Positions 1 through 6,975 of a DNA stretch of 19,644 bases are shown one piece after another. The notes under the pieces were generated by a model that was given only the letters and a program-made list of their open reading frames with translations, ran no database searches and was not told the DNA's origin. Source of the stretch: Gemmatimonadales bacterium (GTDB taxonomy: Bacteria; Gemmatimonadota; Gemmatimonadetes; Palauibacterales; Palauibacteraceae). The stretch spans positions 1-19,644 of the forward strand of contig DAOVWI010000022.1 in NCBI GenBank assembly GCA_030636765.1. The letters are read 5' to 3'. Position 1 is the first letter of the stretch. Each line of letters begins with the position of its first letter. The translations under genes were made by a program, and so were the position numbers.

Positions 1-761
1 AGATACCGTTCCTCGTCCACCAGCCCCAACATGCGACGCACCTCGACGACCTCCACCTCGCCGCCGAGCGACAGCACCTGATCCAGAAGAGAGAGAGCGT
101 CGCGGACACCTCCATCCGCTCGGCGCGCGATCGACATCAACGCGGCTTCCTCTGCCGAGACGTCTTCCCGACGCACCACTTCCCGAAGTCGGCCGACGAT
201 TTCGGCGACAGGCACGCGCCGGAAGTCGAACCGTTGGCAGCGAGAAAGCACCGGAGCGGCCGTGTGCCGAATCCGATGAGGCTCCGTCGTGGCGAACACG
301 AAGATCACGCGCGGCGGCGGTTCCTCGAGGATCTTCAGAAGCGCGTTCCACGCCTCGCGCGTGAGCATGTGCGCCTCGTCGACGATGTACACCTTGTAGC
401 GGTGCTCGTCGGACGGCGCGTACATGGCGCGCTCCCTAAGGTCGCGGGCATCGTCGACCCCGCGGTGGGACGCGGCGTCGATCTCGACGACATCGAGTGA
501 CGCCTGGCCCGCCCAGATGCGCTGGCACGACGCACACGTGCCACACGGCTCCCCGTCTCTCGTGGAGTCGCAGTTCAGTGCCATGGCGAGCAGTCGGGCC
601 GCCGTGGTCTTCCCCACGCCACGCGGCCCGCAGAACAGGTACGCGTGTGCGACACGCCCGGCCTTTACGGCGGCGCGAAGCGTAGCGCCCACATGCTGCT
701 GGCCTACGAGCTCGGCGAACTGGCGCGGTCGGTGCTTTCTGGCAAGGGCGGTGTGGTGCAC
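1..761 (-). CDS. dnaX: DNA polymerase III subunit gamma/tau, N-terminal part (3' end off the window)
   Basis: This is the AAA+ clamp-loader subunit that loads the sliding clamp and organises the replisome. I read it from the GTG at 761-759, which is preceded in frame by a stop (TAG) four codons upstream; the frame stays open to the left edge, giving about 253 residues. The start peptide VHHTALARKHRPRQF matches the usual DnaX opening. Visible motifs are Walker A GPRGVGKT (residues 45-52), the four zinc cysteines C64, C73, C76 and C79, Walker B in YKVYIVDEAH, the LLKILEEPP segment and the sensor-1/SRC stretch VLSRCQRFDF. Domain III and any tau extension lie outside the window. It follows ffs, a common bacterial arrangement. 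No strong Shine-Dalgarno precedes the GTG, but no better start exists before the in-frame stop. Confidence 0.97.
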   Translation of the reverse strand, partial: MHHTALARKHRPRQFAELVGQQHVGATLRAAVKAGRVAHAYLFCGPRGVGKTTAARLLAMALNCDSTRDGEPCGTCASCQRIWAGQASLDVVEIDAASHRGVDDARDLRERAMYAPSDEHRYKVYIVDEAHMLTREAWNALLKILEEPPPRVIFVFATTEPHRIRHTAAPVLSRCQRFDFRRVPVAEIVGRLREVVRREDVSAEEAALMSIARRADGGVRDALSLLDQVLSLGGEVEVVEVRRMLGLVDEERY

Positions 762-846
762 GAACTCAAGCTACGATGGAGGTCGGACCGTCGAAAGACG
801 ATCCGAGGCACGATTCGGCTCGACGATTCCGGAGACGACACGACGA

Positions 847-941
847 ACCCCAGGCGAACCGTGGCGACGCTCCCGCGCTTACCGCTGCTGCCTTCGCGGC
901 CCTGACGGGATTCACGCGCTCACGCCCCACGGGCCTGGGGC
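847..941 (-). ncRNA. ffs: Signal recognition particle RNA, small (4.5S) type
   Basis: This is the RNA scaffold of the bacterial SRP, which binds Ffh and targets nascent membrane proteins to FtsY. The diagnostic core lies at about 910-876, with CCCGTCAGG on the 5' side and GGCAGCAGCGGTAAGC on the 3' side of the apical loop. The ends close perfectly: CCCCAGGC (940-933) pairs with GCCTGGGG (855-848), and CCGTGG (932-927) pairs with CCACGG (864-859). This gives one long hairpin of about 95 nt, the size of the short SRP RNA without an Alu domain. The apical loop appears to be five nucleotides (GCGAA, 897-893) rather than the usual GNRA tetraloop. It lies directly upstream of dnaX, as in many bacteria. 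The exact 5' and 3' ends are inferred from pairing, plus or minus a few bases. Confidence 0.93.
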
Positions 942-947
942 AGAGAG

Positions 948-976
948 AAGGTAGAAACGCCGAAGCTCCGAAACAA
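948..976 (-). promoter_or_regulatory. Probable sigma70-type promoter of ffs
   Basis: A TTGTTT (-35, 976-971) and a TACCTT (-10, 953-948) are separated by exactly 17 bases. The expected start, about seven bases after the -10, falls on G941, the predicted 5' end of the SRP RNA helix. Each hexamer matches the consensus only in part (3 of 6), so the main support is the spacing and the agreement with the RNA end. It may also serve dnaX by read-through. Confidence 0.55.
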
Positions 977-978
977 CT

Positions 979-1006
979 CCAGCCCGGGGTGGCCCGCAGC
1001 GGCTGG
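979..1006 (-). terminator. Possible intrinsic terminator after yraN
   Basis: CCAGCC (1006-1001) can pair with GGCTGG (984-979). Inside it, CGGG (996-993) pairs with CCCG (988-985) around a four-base loop, with a GCTG bulge on the 5' side. The following AGTTGTTT is only moderately T-rich and contains the -35 of the ffs promoter. It sits about 75 bases after the yraN stop, where the long upstream operon would be expected to end. In such GC-rich sequence a chance hairpin is quite possible. The rest of the gap (1007-1079) holds only GC-rich sequence, including an 11-base direct repeat GCCGACGACGC (1057-1047 and 1028-1018). Between ffs and dnaX (762-846) I see no feature. Confidence 0.3.
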
Positions 1007-1079
1007 CCCAGGGCGGGGCGTCGTCGGCGGGCCGCAGCGGCGCGCCGCGTCGTCGGCTGGCAGACCTTAGGCGCCGACC

Positions 1080-1472
1080 TCAAGTATCATCGGCATAGAA
1101 CGCCGCTCGCACGTGCTCGACGATCGGAGTGCCGCCGGCCTTCACGAGAACGCCGACTGCGTCGAAGCGGAACTCGCGGCCGATCCCCGGATGGCGGTGG
1201 ATCCAAGACTCGGCGGCGCGCCGAACCTCCCGTCGCTTGGCGCGAGAGATCGCTTCCAGCGGTGCCTGAGGCCCGCCGGCGCGGGTCTTCACCTCCACGA
1301 ACGCCACCACGTCCCCCTCTCGAGCAACGATATCCAGCTCCCGCCGGCCCGTCCGCCAGTTCCGCGCGAGAATCTCGAAGCCTCGAGATCGGAGGTAGGT
1401 GGCGGCGATCTCTTCGCCGCTTAGGGCCAGGCGGCGGGCCGCAGCGGCCGCCGTGCGGCGCCCGTCCGGCAC
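1080..1472 (-). CDS. yraN: YraN/UPF0102 family endonuclease-like protein
   Basis: This is a 130-residue member of the small UPF0102 family, which has a restriction-endonuclease-like (PD-(D/E)xK, Holliday-resolvase-like) fold. Its physiological role is unsettled; a nuclease role in DNA processing is usually inferred from the fold. The family pattern is clear: GEEIAATYLRSRGFEILARNWR near residues 19-40 (with the conserved Glu), then RRELDIVAREGDVVAFVEVKTR, which carries the conserved Asp of ELD and the E-x-K pair. The start chosen is GTG, seven bases after the aroF stop. No clear Shine-Dalgarno is visible, so translational coupling to aroF is likely. The length is typical. It appears to be the last gene of the run before the ffs gap. 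Confidence 0.9.
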   Translation of the reverse strand: MPDGRRTAAAAARRLALSGEEIAATYLRSRGFEILARNWRTGRRELDIVAREGDVVAFVEVKTRAGGPQAPLEAISRAKRREVRRAAESWIHRHPGIGREFRFDAVGVLVKAGGTPIVEHVRAAFYADDT

Positions 1473-1478
1473 TGCGGA

Positions 1479-2528
1479 TCAGGCGCCGATCGCGGCGGCA
1501 ACCACTGGATCCGCAAGGTCCCGACCGATCGCGCGAGCAATCGCGCGCAGCTCGCCGACGAGCGTCTCGAACTGATCCGGCGTGAGCGACTGGGCACCGT
1601 CCGAAACGGCCTCGGCGGGCCGAGGGTGCACCTCGATCATCACGCCGTCCGCTCCCGCGGCGACGGCCGCGCGCGCCATCGCGGGCACCTTGGACCGGCT
1701 TCCCGTTCCATGACTCGGGTCCACGATGATCGGCAAATGGGACAGTTCCTTCACGCTCGGGATGGCGGCGAGATCCAGGAGGTTCCGAGCGTGAGAGTCG
1801 AAGCCACGAACGCCGCGCTCGCACAGAATCACCCGCGACTCTCCCTCCACGAGAACATACTCCGCGGCGAGAAGCAGCTCTTCCACGGTCGCTCCCATCC
1901 CGCGCTTGAGGAGCACGGGTCGACCCGCCCGTCCGGCGGCCTTGAGCAGCGAGTAGTTCTGCATGTTGCGAGCGCCGATCTGCAGGATGTCCGCGTGCTC
2001 CGCCACGGCATCCACACTCTCGCGATCGAGCACTTCCGTGACGACGGCAAGCCCCGTCTCCGCTCTGGCGAGGGAGAGCAAGCGCAGGCCCTCCTCGCCC
2101 AGACCTTGAAAGGCGTACGGTGAGGTGCGCGGCTTGAATGCCCCACCACGCAGGACCGTGGCGCCCGCGGCGCGCACTCGCCGGGCCGTGTTCAGGATCT
2201 GCTCTTCGGATTCCACCGCGCACGGGCCGGCCATGACGACCAACTCGCGGGCACCGATGCGCACGCCGTTTCGCAGATCGATGACCGTGCCGTCCGGGCG
2301 CCACTCGCGGCTTACCCGCCGGTAAGGCGGCGTGACGGAGATCACACGGAGGACGCCCGGCAAGCAGCCCAGACGACCGGGGTCGACGCGGCCATCGTTC
2401 CCCATCAGGCCGATGGCCGTCAGCTGATCCCAGGGTATCGGCTCCGCACGGCAGCCCATCTTCTCAATGGCCTGTACGACGACGGCGATCTCATCATCGC
2501 TCGCCCCGTGCTTCATCACGATCAGCAT
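1479..2528 (-). CDS. aroF: 3-deoxy-7-phosphoheptulonate (DAHP) synthase, type I-beta
   Basis: It catalyses the first step of the shikimate pathway, condensing phosphoenolpyruvate with erythrose 4-phosphate. The ATG at 2528 gives 349 residues and the usual N-terminus MLIVMKHGASDDEI, with GGAG nine bases upstream. An in-frame ATG at 2582 would add 18 low-complexity residues and has its own weak AGGTGA site; I prefer the shorter form by homology. Residues 1-80 form the ferredoxin-like (ACT-like) regulatory domain seen in Thermotoga/Bacillus-type enzymes. The barrel follows with MAGPCAVES, GGAFKPRTSPYAFQG, QIGARNMQNY, LLKRGMG, CERGVRGF and DPSHGTGSR, which carry the substrate and metal contacts. 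No chorismate mutase domain is fused. The N-terminal domain suggests feedback control by an aromatic amino acid, but the effector cannot be read from sequence. Confidence 0.95.
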   Translation of the reverse strand: MLIVMKHGASDDEIAVVVQAIEKMGCRAEPIPWDQLTAIGLMGNDGRVDPGRLGCLPGVLRVISVTPPYRRVSREWRPDGTVIDLRNGVRIGARELVVMAGPCAVESEEQILNTARRVRAAGATVLRGGAFKPRTSPYAFQGLGEEGLRLLSLARAETGLAVVTEVLDRESVDAVAEHADILQIGARNMQNYSLLKAAGRAGRPVLLKRGMGATVEELLLAAEYVLVEGESRVILCERGVRGFDSHARNLLDLAAIPSVKELSHLPIIVDPSHGTGSRSKVPAMARAAVAAGADGVMIEVHPRPAEAVSDGAQSLTPDQFETLVGELRAIARAIGRDLADPVVAAAIGA

Positions 2529-2552
2529 CGCTCGACACTCCGTCCGGGTGTC

Positions 2553-2571
2553 GGCGCCTCCGGCGGGCGCC
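2553..2571 (-). repeat. GC-rich inverted repeat in the aroF leader
   Basis: Two copies of GGCGCC flank a seven-base spacer, about 25 bases upstream of the preferred aroF start in the 114-base gap after the metallo-hydrolase gene. It could form a six-base-pair hairpin. There is no T-run, and I see no leader peptide rich in aromatic residues, so attenuation is not supported. GGCGCC is itself palindromic, so chance occurrence is plausible. Confidence 0.3.
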
Positions 2572-2642
2572 GCACCTTGCATACGGTAACTTCACCTGGC
2601 AGGGCTCCGAGCACAAACCTCACCGCGCGACTCACGCGTGAA

Positions 2643-3431
2643 TCAAGCGCGGTGCGAGCGACTCCACTCATCGCCGTCCTCGACGACGCGGAGCGTGCCT
2701 TCATAGCCGGCGGATCGCACGAGCTCCGCCACGTCGTGGCGCGTTCGGACGTGCGGATAAACGTGCGTGATCCAGAGGAGCCCAGGACGGGCCTCCGAAG
2801 CCAGGTCGGCCAGCCGGGCCGGCGACAGGTGGTTGTCACCGACCTCCTCATCCGTCAGCGAGCACTCCGCGACGAGCACGTCCGCTCCTCGCAGAAAGGC
2901 GCCGAGGGCTTCCGCTGTGCCTTCCGGCAGGCCGGTATCGCCCGTGTACGCCACGGTGGCACCGTCGCCACGGATCCGCACGGCCTGACTCTCCTCCGTG
3001 TGCGGCGTTCCGTGCACGGCGACCTCCAGTCCGTCCGCGGTTCGCCCCGGCGCTCCGGCGGAGAGCTCGTGGATTCGGAGCGGGAAGCCAGGATCCAGGA
3101 TGAACTCGCCGAGCGCCTCGGCCAATGCGGCGAACAAGCGCCGCGTGCCGCGCGGCCCCCACACGTCCAGCGGCTCCCGGCGCGTCGGCCGCATCCCGTG
3201 CTTGAGTGCGAAGAGAAGGCCGGGGATGGCCCCGACGTGATCCGTGTGAAAGTGCGTGACTATCAGATCGGTCAGGGTCTGCCACGCCAACGAGCGGCGG
3301 GCGAGCCCCTGAACGGCACCCGACCCGCAGTCGAGAAGGATCCGAGAGCCCTCCGACTCGAGGTAGAAGCACGTACACCCGCGATTCTTCTCGGGCACGA
3401 CCGTGCCGGTCCCCACCGCGACAAGCCGCAT
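2643..3431 (-). CDS. Metallo-beta-lactamase-fold hydrolase, RNase Z-like
   Basis: This is a 262-residue binuclear-metal hydrolase of the MBL superfamily. The ligand motif THFHTDHVGAIPGL supplies H60, H62, D64 and H65. Further ligands are a His in GTPHTEES, the Asp in VAYTGDTG and the late His in LWITHVYPHV. The PLDVWGPRGTRRLF segment resembles the RNase Z/ElaC group, but I cannot identify the tRNA-binding exosite arm, so tRNA 3' processing is only one possibility alongside a phosphodiesterase or lactonase-like activity. The ATG is preceded by AAGGGGG and lies 22 bases after the smc stop. It sits between smc and aroF, which says little about the substrate. No signal peptide is visible, so it is probably cytoplasmic. 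Confidence 0.85.
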   Translation of the reverse strand: MRLVAVGTGTVVPEKNRGCTCFYLESEGSRILLDCGSGAVQGLARRSLAWQTLTDLIVTHFHTDHVGAIPGLLFALKHGMRPTRREPLDVWGPRGTRRLFAALAEALGEFILDPGFPLRIHELSAGAPGRTADGLEVAVHGTPHTEESQAVRIRGDGATVAYTGDTGLPEGTAEALGAFLRGADVLVAECSLTDEEVGDNHLSPARLADLASEARPGLLWITHVYPHVRTRHDVAELVRSAGYEGTLRVVEDGDEWSRSHRA

Positions 3432-3453
3432 CGGCCCCCTTGCCGCCGGCCCG

Positions 3454-6400
3454 TCAGGCGACCTGATCGCTCGGCAGATCGCGGAACTGGACGCCCACGA
3501 TCGAGGACACCCCCGGCTCCTGCATGGTTACGCCGTAGATCCAGTCGGCCGCCTCGATCGTCCGTGCGTTGTGCGTGATCACCACGAACTGGGTGTCGTT
3601 CTTGAACTCCTCCAGCATGCGGATGAAGCGCCCGATGTTCGCCTCGTCGAGCGGCGCGTCCACCTCGTCCATCACGCAGAAGGGACTGGGCTTAGCGAGG
3701 TAGATGGCGAAGAGCAGCGAGAGAGCGGTCAGGGCTCTCTCTCCGCCGGAGAGGAGGTGTATGCGCTGGGTCCGCTTGCCACGCGGGCTGGCCGAGATCT
3801 CGATCGGCGAATCGAGCGGATCCTCAGGGTCCAGCCACAGGTCGCACTCGCCTCCCTCGAAGAGCGTCGAGAACGTGCGCGTAAAGTTCTCCCGGATCTC
3901 CTGGAAGGTCTCGAGAAACGCTTCCGCCGCCGCACGGTTGATCCTACGGATCGAGGTCTGGAGATCTTCAGTTGCCTTCGCGACGTCCGCCTGCTGCTCC
4001 TCGAGAAACGTGAGCCGTTCCTTCTCCTCATCGTACTCTTGCGCCGCCAACGGATTGACCGGGCCGAGCCTTCGGATGCGAGTCCGAAGCTCCTCGAGTT
4101 CCTCGGCCCAATCCTCCAGGGACCCCTCCTCCAGTGGTTCCACCCGGGCGGCAAGCTCCTCGAACTCCTCCCCCCACTCCGCCTCGAGGCGCTCACGAAT
4201 GTTGGAGCGGTGTGCTCGCCGCTCGGCCAGATCGAGCTCCAGAGCGTGCCGGTGCTCGGAGTGTTCGCGCTCCGCACGGCGCCTTTCCCGCGCGCTCGCC
4301 TCCTCCGCCTCCACGTCCTCGCGCATCCCGGCCAGCTCCGCGTCGGCGGCCGCGAGCAGTTCTTCGATCTCGACTCGTTGCTCGAGGAGCGAGGCCATGC
4401 TCTCCTCTCGCTGCTCCGCGCTCCGGGAGAGGGAGGCCGTGAGCTGCTCCCGCTCCTCCCGTTCCTTCTCGAGTCGCGAGCGCTGGCCGTGGAGCTCATC
4501 CCGGCGCGCTTCCATCCCTGCTGTCCGTTCGGCCGCTGCCTTTGCCTCCGACCCGAGGCGCGCGAGCTCGAGCTGGAGCTCGTGAAGGGCCGCGCGGCCC
4601 TCATCCAGCTCGGAGGCGGCACGCCGGGCCCGCTTCCGGCCCTCCGCCACCTCTGCCTCGGCCGCGGCGTCTTCCTCCCGCAGCGCCGCAAGCTCCCGGT
4701 CGCGCTCCCGGCCCCTGCCTTCAAACCCCTGGATGGACAGGGCGAGCTCGTCGATGCGGGCCGTGACCGCTTTGCCTTCCTGATCCAGGCTCTCGAGCAG
4801 CCCGGAGGCCGCCTGGTGACGGCCCTCGGCCTCCCGCAGGGCTCGGTCGGCCTCGTGGAGCTCCACACCGATCGACTCCAACTCCGCTTCTCGCGTCGCG
4901 AGCTCGGTCTCGATCCCGGCCAGCTTGGAGCGCAACTTCTCCAGCTCCTTCTGTGAGCCGTCGATCTTCTCCTGCAAGGCGGTCGTCTCCGCCCGGAGCT
5001 CGAGCGTGCCGCGAGCTGCGAGCGGCTTCCCCAACCGCACGGCGCCCAGGCTGTCCTGGCCGCTTCCGTCCGATAGCACCCAAGCCCCGTCGCCGAGACC
5101 GAAGGCCTCGGGCCTCTCCACATCGCCCAGCAGGGCGCGGAGCCAGGACTCAGCCGGCTCCGTCACCTTCAGCTGTTTCCACAGGGAACCCGCCCGGCCA
5201 CCGGCGCCCGGCCGTGTCCTCGGACCCGGGGCAACCATCAGCAGGACGAGGCCCTGCTCCTCGTCGCGACGCTCCATCCAGCGCCGGACGGCCTCGACGC
5301 TCTTCCAGTCCTCCACCAAGACCGCGTTCAGGTAGCCGCCGAGGTGAGCTTCGATCGCCGGAGCGAGATCCGCAGGGGCCTCGAGGAAGTCCGCGAGCGG
5401 GCCGATGACACCGCGCGGCATCCGGTCAGCCTCCAGAAGCCGCGTGACACAGGCCGGTCGGCCGCCCCCGGAAGCGACCACCGACTCGAGGTTCGAGAGC
5501 CGCGCCCGGTCCGCGGACAGCCCGCCCTCCGCCTCCGCCGCGCGGTCGCGAACGCCACGCCAGGCGCTCCGCCTCTTCGCCGCCTTCGCCCGGGCGTCGG
5601 AGAGCCTCTCCTCGAGAGCCGCTCGACTCCGCTCCGCCGCCTCCACCTCCGCCGCCTCCACCTCCCACCGCGCGTGCGTCTCCTCTCTCCGTACCTCGAG
5701 CGAGCGAAGCACCTGCCTGAGCCTCTCCAGCTCTCGCCCGCGCTCTTCGTGTCGCTCCTCCGCGGCAGTGCACTCGGACTCCAGTGCGCTGATTCGCCGA
5801 ACCACTTCATTGTGTCGGCCGAGGGTCTCCTCCACGGCGGAGCTCTCAGATTCGCGGGCCGCCTCGAGCCGCTCGACCGCCTCTAGCCGCTCCGTTTCGC
5901 CACCTCGGGCCTCCTCGAGCCGGCTCCGGGCGCTCACGTCCTCGCCGCCGAAGCGCTCAAGCTCAGAAGCCACGGAGGCGCTTCGTCCCGCGAGCTCGGC
6001 GAGCTCCTCCCGGATCGTCTCCATGCGACGGGCGTTGGAGGAAGCCCGCTCGGTCTCCACCAGGCCCTCCGCCTCGAGCCGGTTCAGGCGGTCACGCACG
6101 GTAGCGAGCCGATCGGCCAGACCGCTTCGCCGGCTTCCCTCTTCGGCCATTCGCAGGCGGAGCGTCTCGATCTCCGCCTCCTGCTTGTGAAGCTGTGCCT
6201 CCTGGCCGGGTGCTTCCGTTCGGAGGCGGTCGAGCTGCTGCGTCGCGTCCGCGATGCGCCCTTCCAGATCGGAGAGACGCTCGCCCGCAACGGCGATCTC
6301 GAGTTGAAGGAATCGCTCGCGGAGGCGCGCGTGCCGATCGGCGCGGCCCCGCTGCCTGGCCAGCGAGCGCACCTTGGACCCCACCTCACCGATCAGGTCG

Positions 6401-6975
6401 TCCAGCCTCTGGAGATCCGCGGTGGCCGCCTCGAGCCGGCGGAGCGCCGTACGCCGCCGGTCCTTGTAGCGGCCGATCCCCGCCGCCTCCTCGAACAGTG
6501 CTCTTCTCTCCTCGGCCCGGTCGCTCAGGATTGCGTCGATCATGCGGGCCTCGATGATCGAGTAGGCGTCGGCGCCCAGGCCCGTATCGCGGCAGAGGTC
6601 CAGGATGTCTCTAAGGCGGCAGGGCGCTCCGTTGAGCGTGTACGCGCTCTCACCGCCACGATAGACGGTGCGGCCGATCTCCACCTCCGCGTACGGGATG
6701 GGCAGCTTGCCGTCCTCATTCGACAGGAGAAACGAGACCTCGGCCCGGTGGATCGGTCGGCGCTGCTCGGTACCGCTGAAGATCGCCTCGTCCATGCGGC
6801 TGCCTCGAATGACCGTCGGCCGCTGTTCGCCGAGGACCCAGCGGATCGCGTCGGAGATGTTGGACTTGCCGCAACCGTTTGGGCCGACGATGGCCGTGAT
6901 CCCATCGTGGAACTCGAGCTTCGTTGGATCGGCGAACGACTTGAAGCCATGCATTGTGAGCGTCTTGATCTTCAA
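3454..6975 (-). CDS. smc: Chromosome segregation protein SMC
   Basis: This is the 1173-residue condensin ATPase that compacts and resolves sister chromosomes with ScpA/ScpB, and full length for the family. The N-terminal head begins MKIKTLTMHGFKSFADPTKL with Walker A GPNGCGKS (residues 31-38). Two long Glu/Arg/Ala-rich coiled-coil arms flank a hinge at roughly residues 505-650 (GVIGPLADFLE and HLGGYLNAVLVEDW are visible). The C-terminal head has the ABC signature SGGER (about 1076) and Walker B FCVMDEVDAPLD (about 1100). The start is a TTG whose last two bases and following A form the stop of the upstream SPOR gene. GAGGAGG lies six bases before it, so translation is probably coupled. No scpA or scpB is present in the window. 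Confidence 0.97.
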   Translation of the reverse strand: MKIKTLTMHGFKSFADPTKLEFHDGITAIVGPNGCGKSNISDAIRWVLGEQRPTVIRGSRMDEAIFSGTEQRRPIHRAEVSFLLSNEDGKLPIPYAEVEIGRTVYRGGESAYTLNGAPCRLRDILDLCRDTGLGADAYSIIEARMIDAILSDRAEERRALFEEAAGIGRYKDRRRTALRRLEAATADLQRLDDLIGEVGSKVRSLARQRGRADRHARLRERFLQLEIAVAGERLSDLEGRIADATQQLDRLRTEAPGQEAQLHKQEAEIETLRLRMAEEGSRRSGLADRLATVRDRLNRLEAEGLVETERASSNARRMETIREELAELAGRSASVASELERFGGEDVSARSRLEEARGGETERLEAVERLEAARESESSAVEETLGRHNEVVRRISALESECTAAEERHEERGRELERLRQVLRSLEVRREETHARWEVEAAEVEAAERSRAALEERLSDARAKAAKRRSAWRGVRDRAAEAEGGLSADRARLSNLESVVASGGGRPACVTRLLEADRMPRGVIGPLADFLEAPADLAPAIEAHLGGYLNAVLVEDWKSVEAVRRWMERRDEEQGLVLLMVAPGPRTRPGAGGRAGSLWKQLKVTEPAESWLRALLGDVERPEAFGLGDGAWVLSDGSGQDSLGAVRLGKPLAARGTLELRAETTALQEKIDGSQKELEKLRSKLAGIETELATREAELESIGVELHEADRALREAEGRHQAASGLLESLDQEGKAVTARIDELALSIQGFEGRGRERDRELAALREEDAAAEAEVAEGRKRARRAASELDEGRAALHELQLELARLGSEAKAAAERTAGMEARRDELHGQRSRLEKEREEREQLTASLSRSAEQREESMASLLEQRVEIEELLAAADAELAGMREDVEAEEASARERRRAEREHSEHRHALELDLAERRAHRSNIRERLEAEWGEEFEELAARVEPLEEGSLEDWAEELEELRTRIRRLGPVNPLAAQEYDEEKERLTFLEEQQADVAKATEDLQTSIRRINRAAAEAFLETFQEIRENFTRTFSTLFEGGECDLWLDPEDPLDSPIEISASPRGKRTQRIHLLSGGERALTALSLLFAIYLAKPSPFCVMDEVDAPLDEANIGRFIRMLEEFKNDTQFVVITHNARTIEAADWIYGVTMQEPGVSSIVGVQFRDLPSDQVA

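Noticed and set aside
766..1083. A 105-codon minus-strand frame in the yraN-dnaX gap
   Set aside because: It runs straight through the SRP RNA, is Arg/Ala-rich, and matches no family. The ncRNA explains the conservation there.
1479..2642. Aromatic amino-acid attenuator upstream of aroF
   Set aside because: The leader holds a GC hairpin but no T-run and no short reading frame rich in Phe, Tyr or Trp.
2643..3431. Firm assignment of the metallo-hydrolase as RNase Z (rnz)
   Set aside because: The metal ligands fit, but the tRNA-binding exosite is not recognisable, so only the fold-level name is given.
3403..4956. A 517-codon plus-strand frame opposite smc
   Set aside because: Its Leu/Arg/Glu composition mirrors the SMC coiled coil, and it has no motif or ribosome binding site that I can support.
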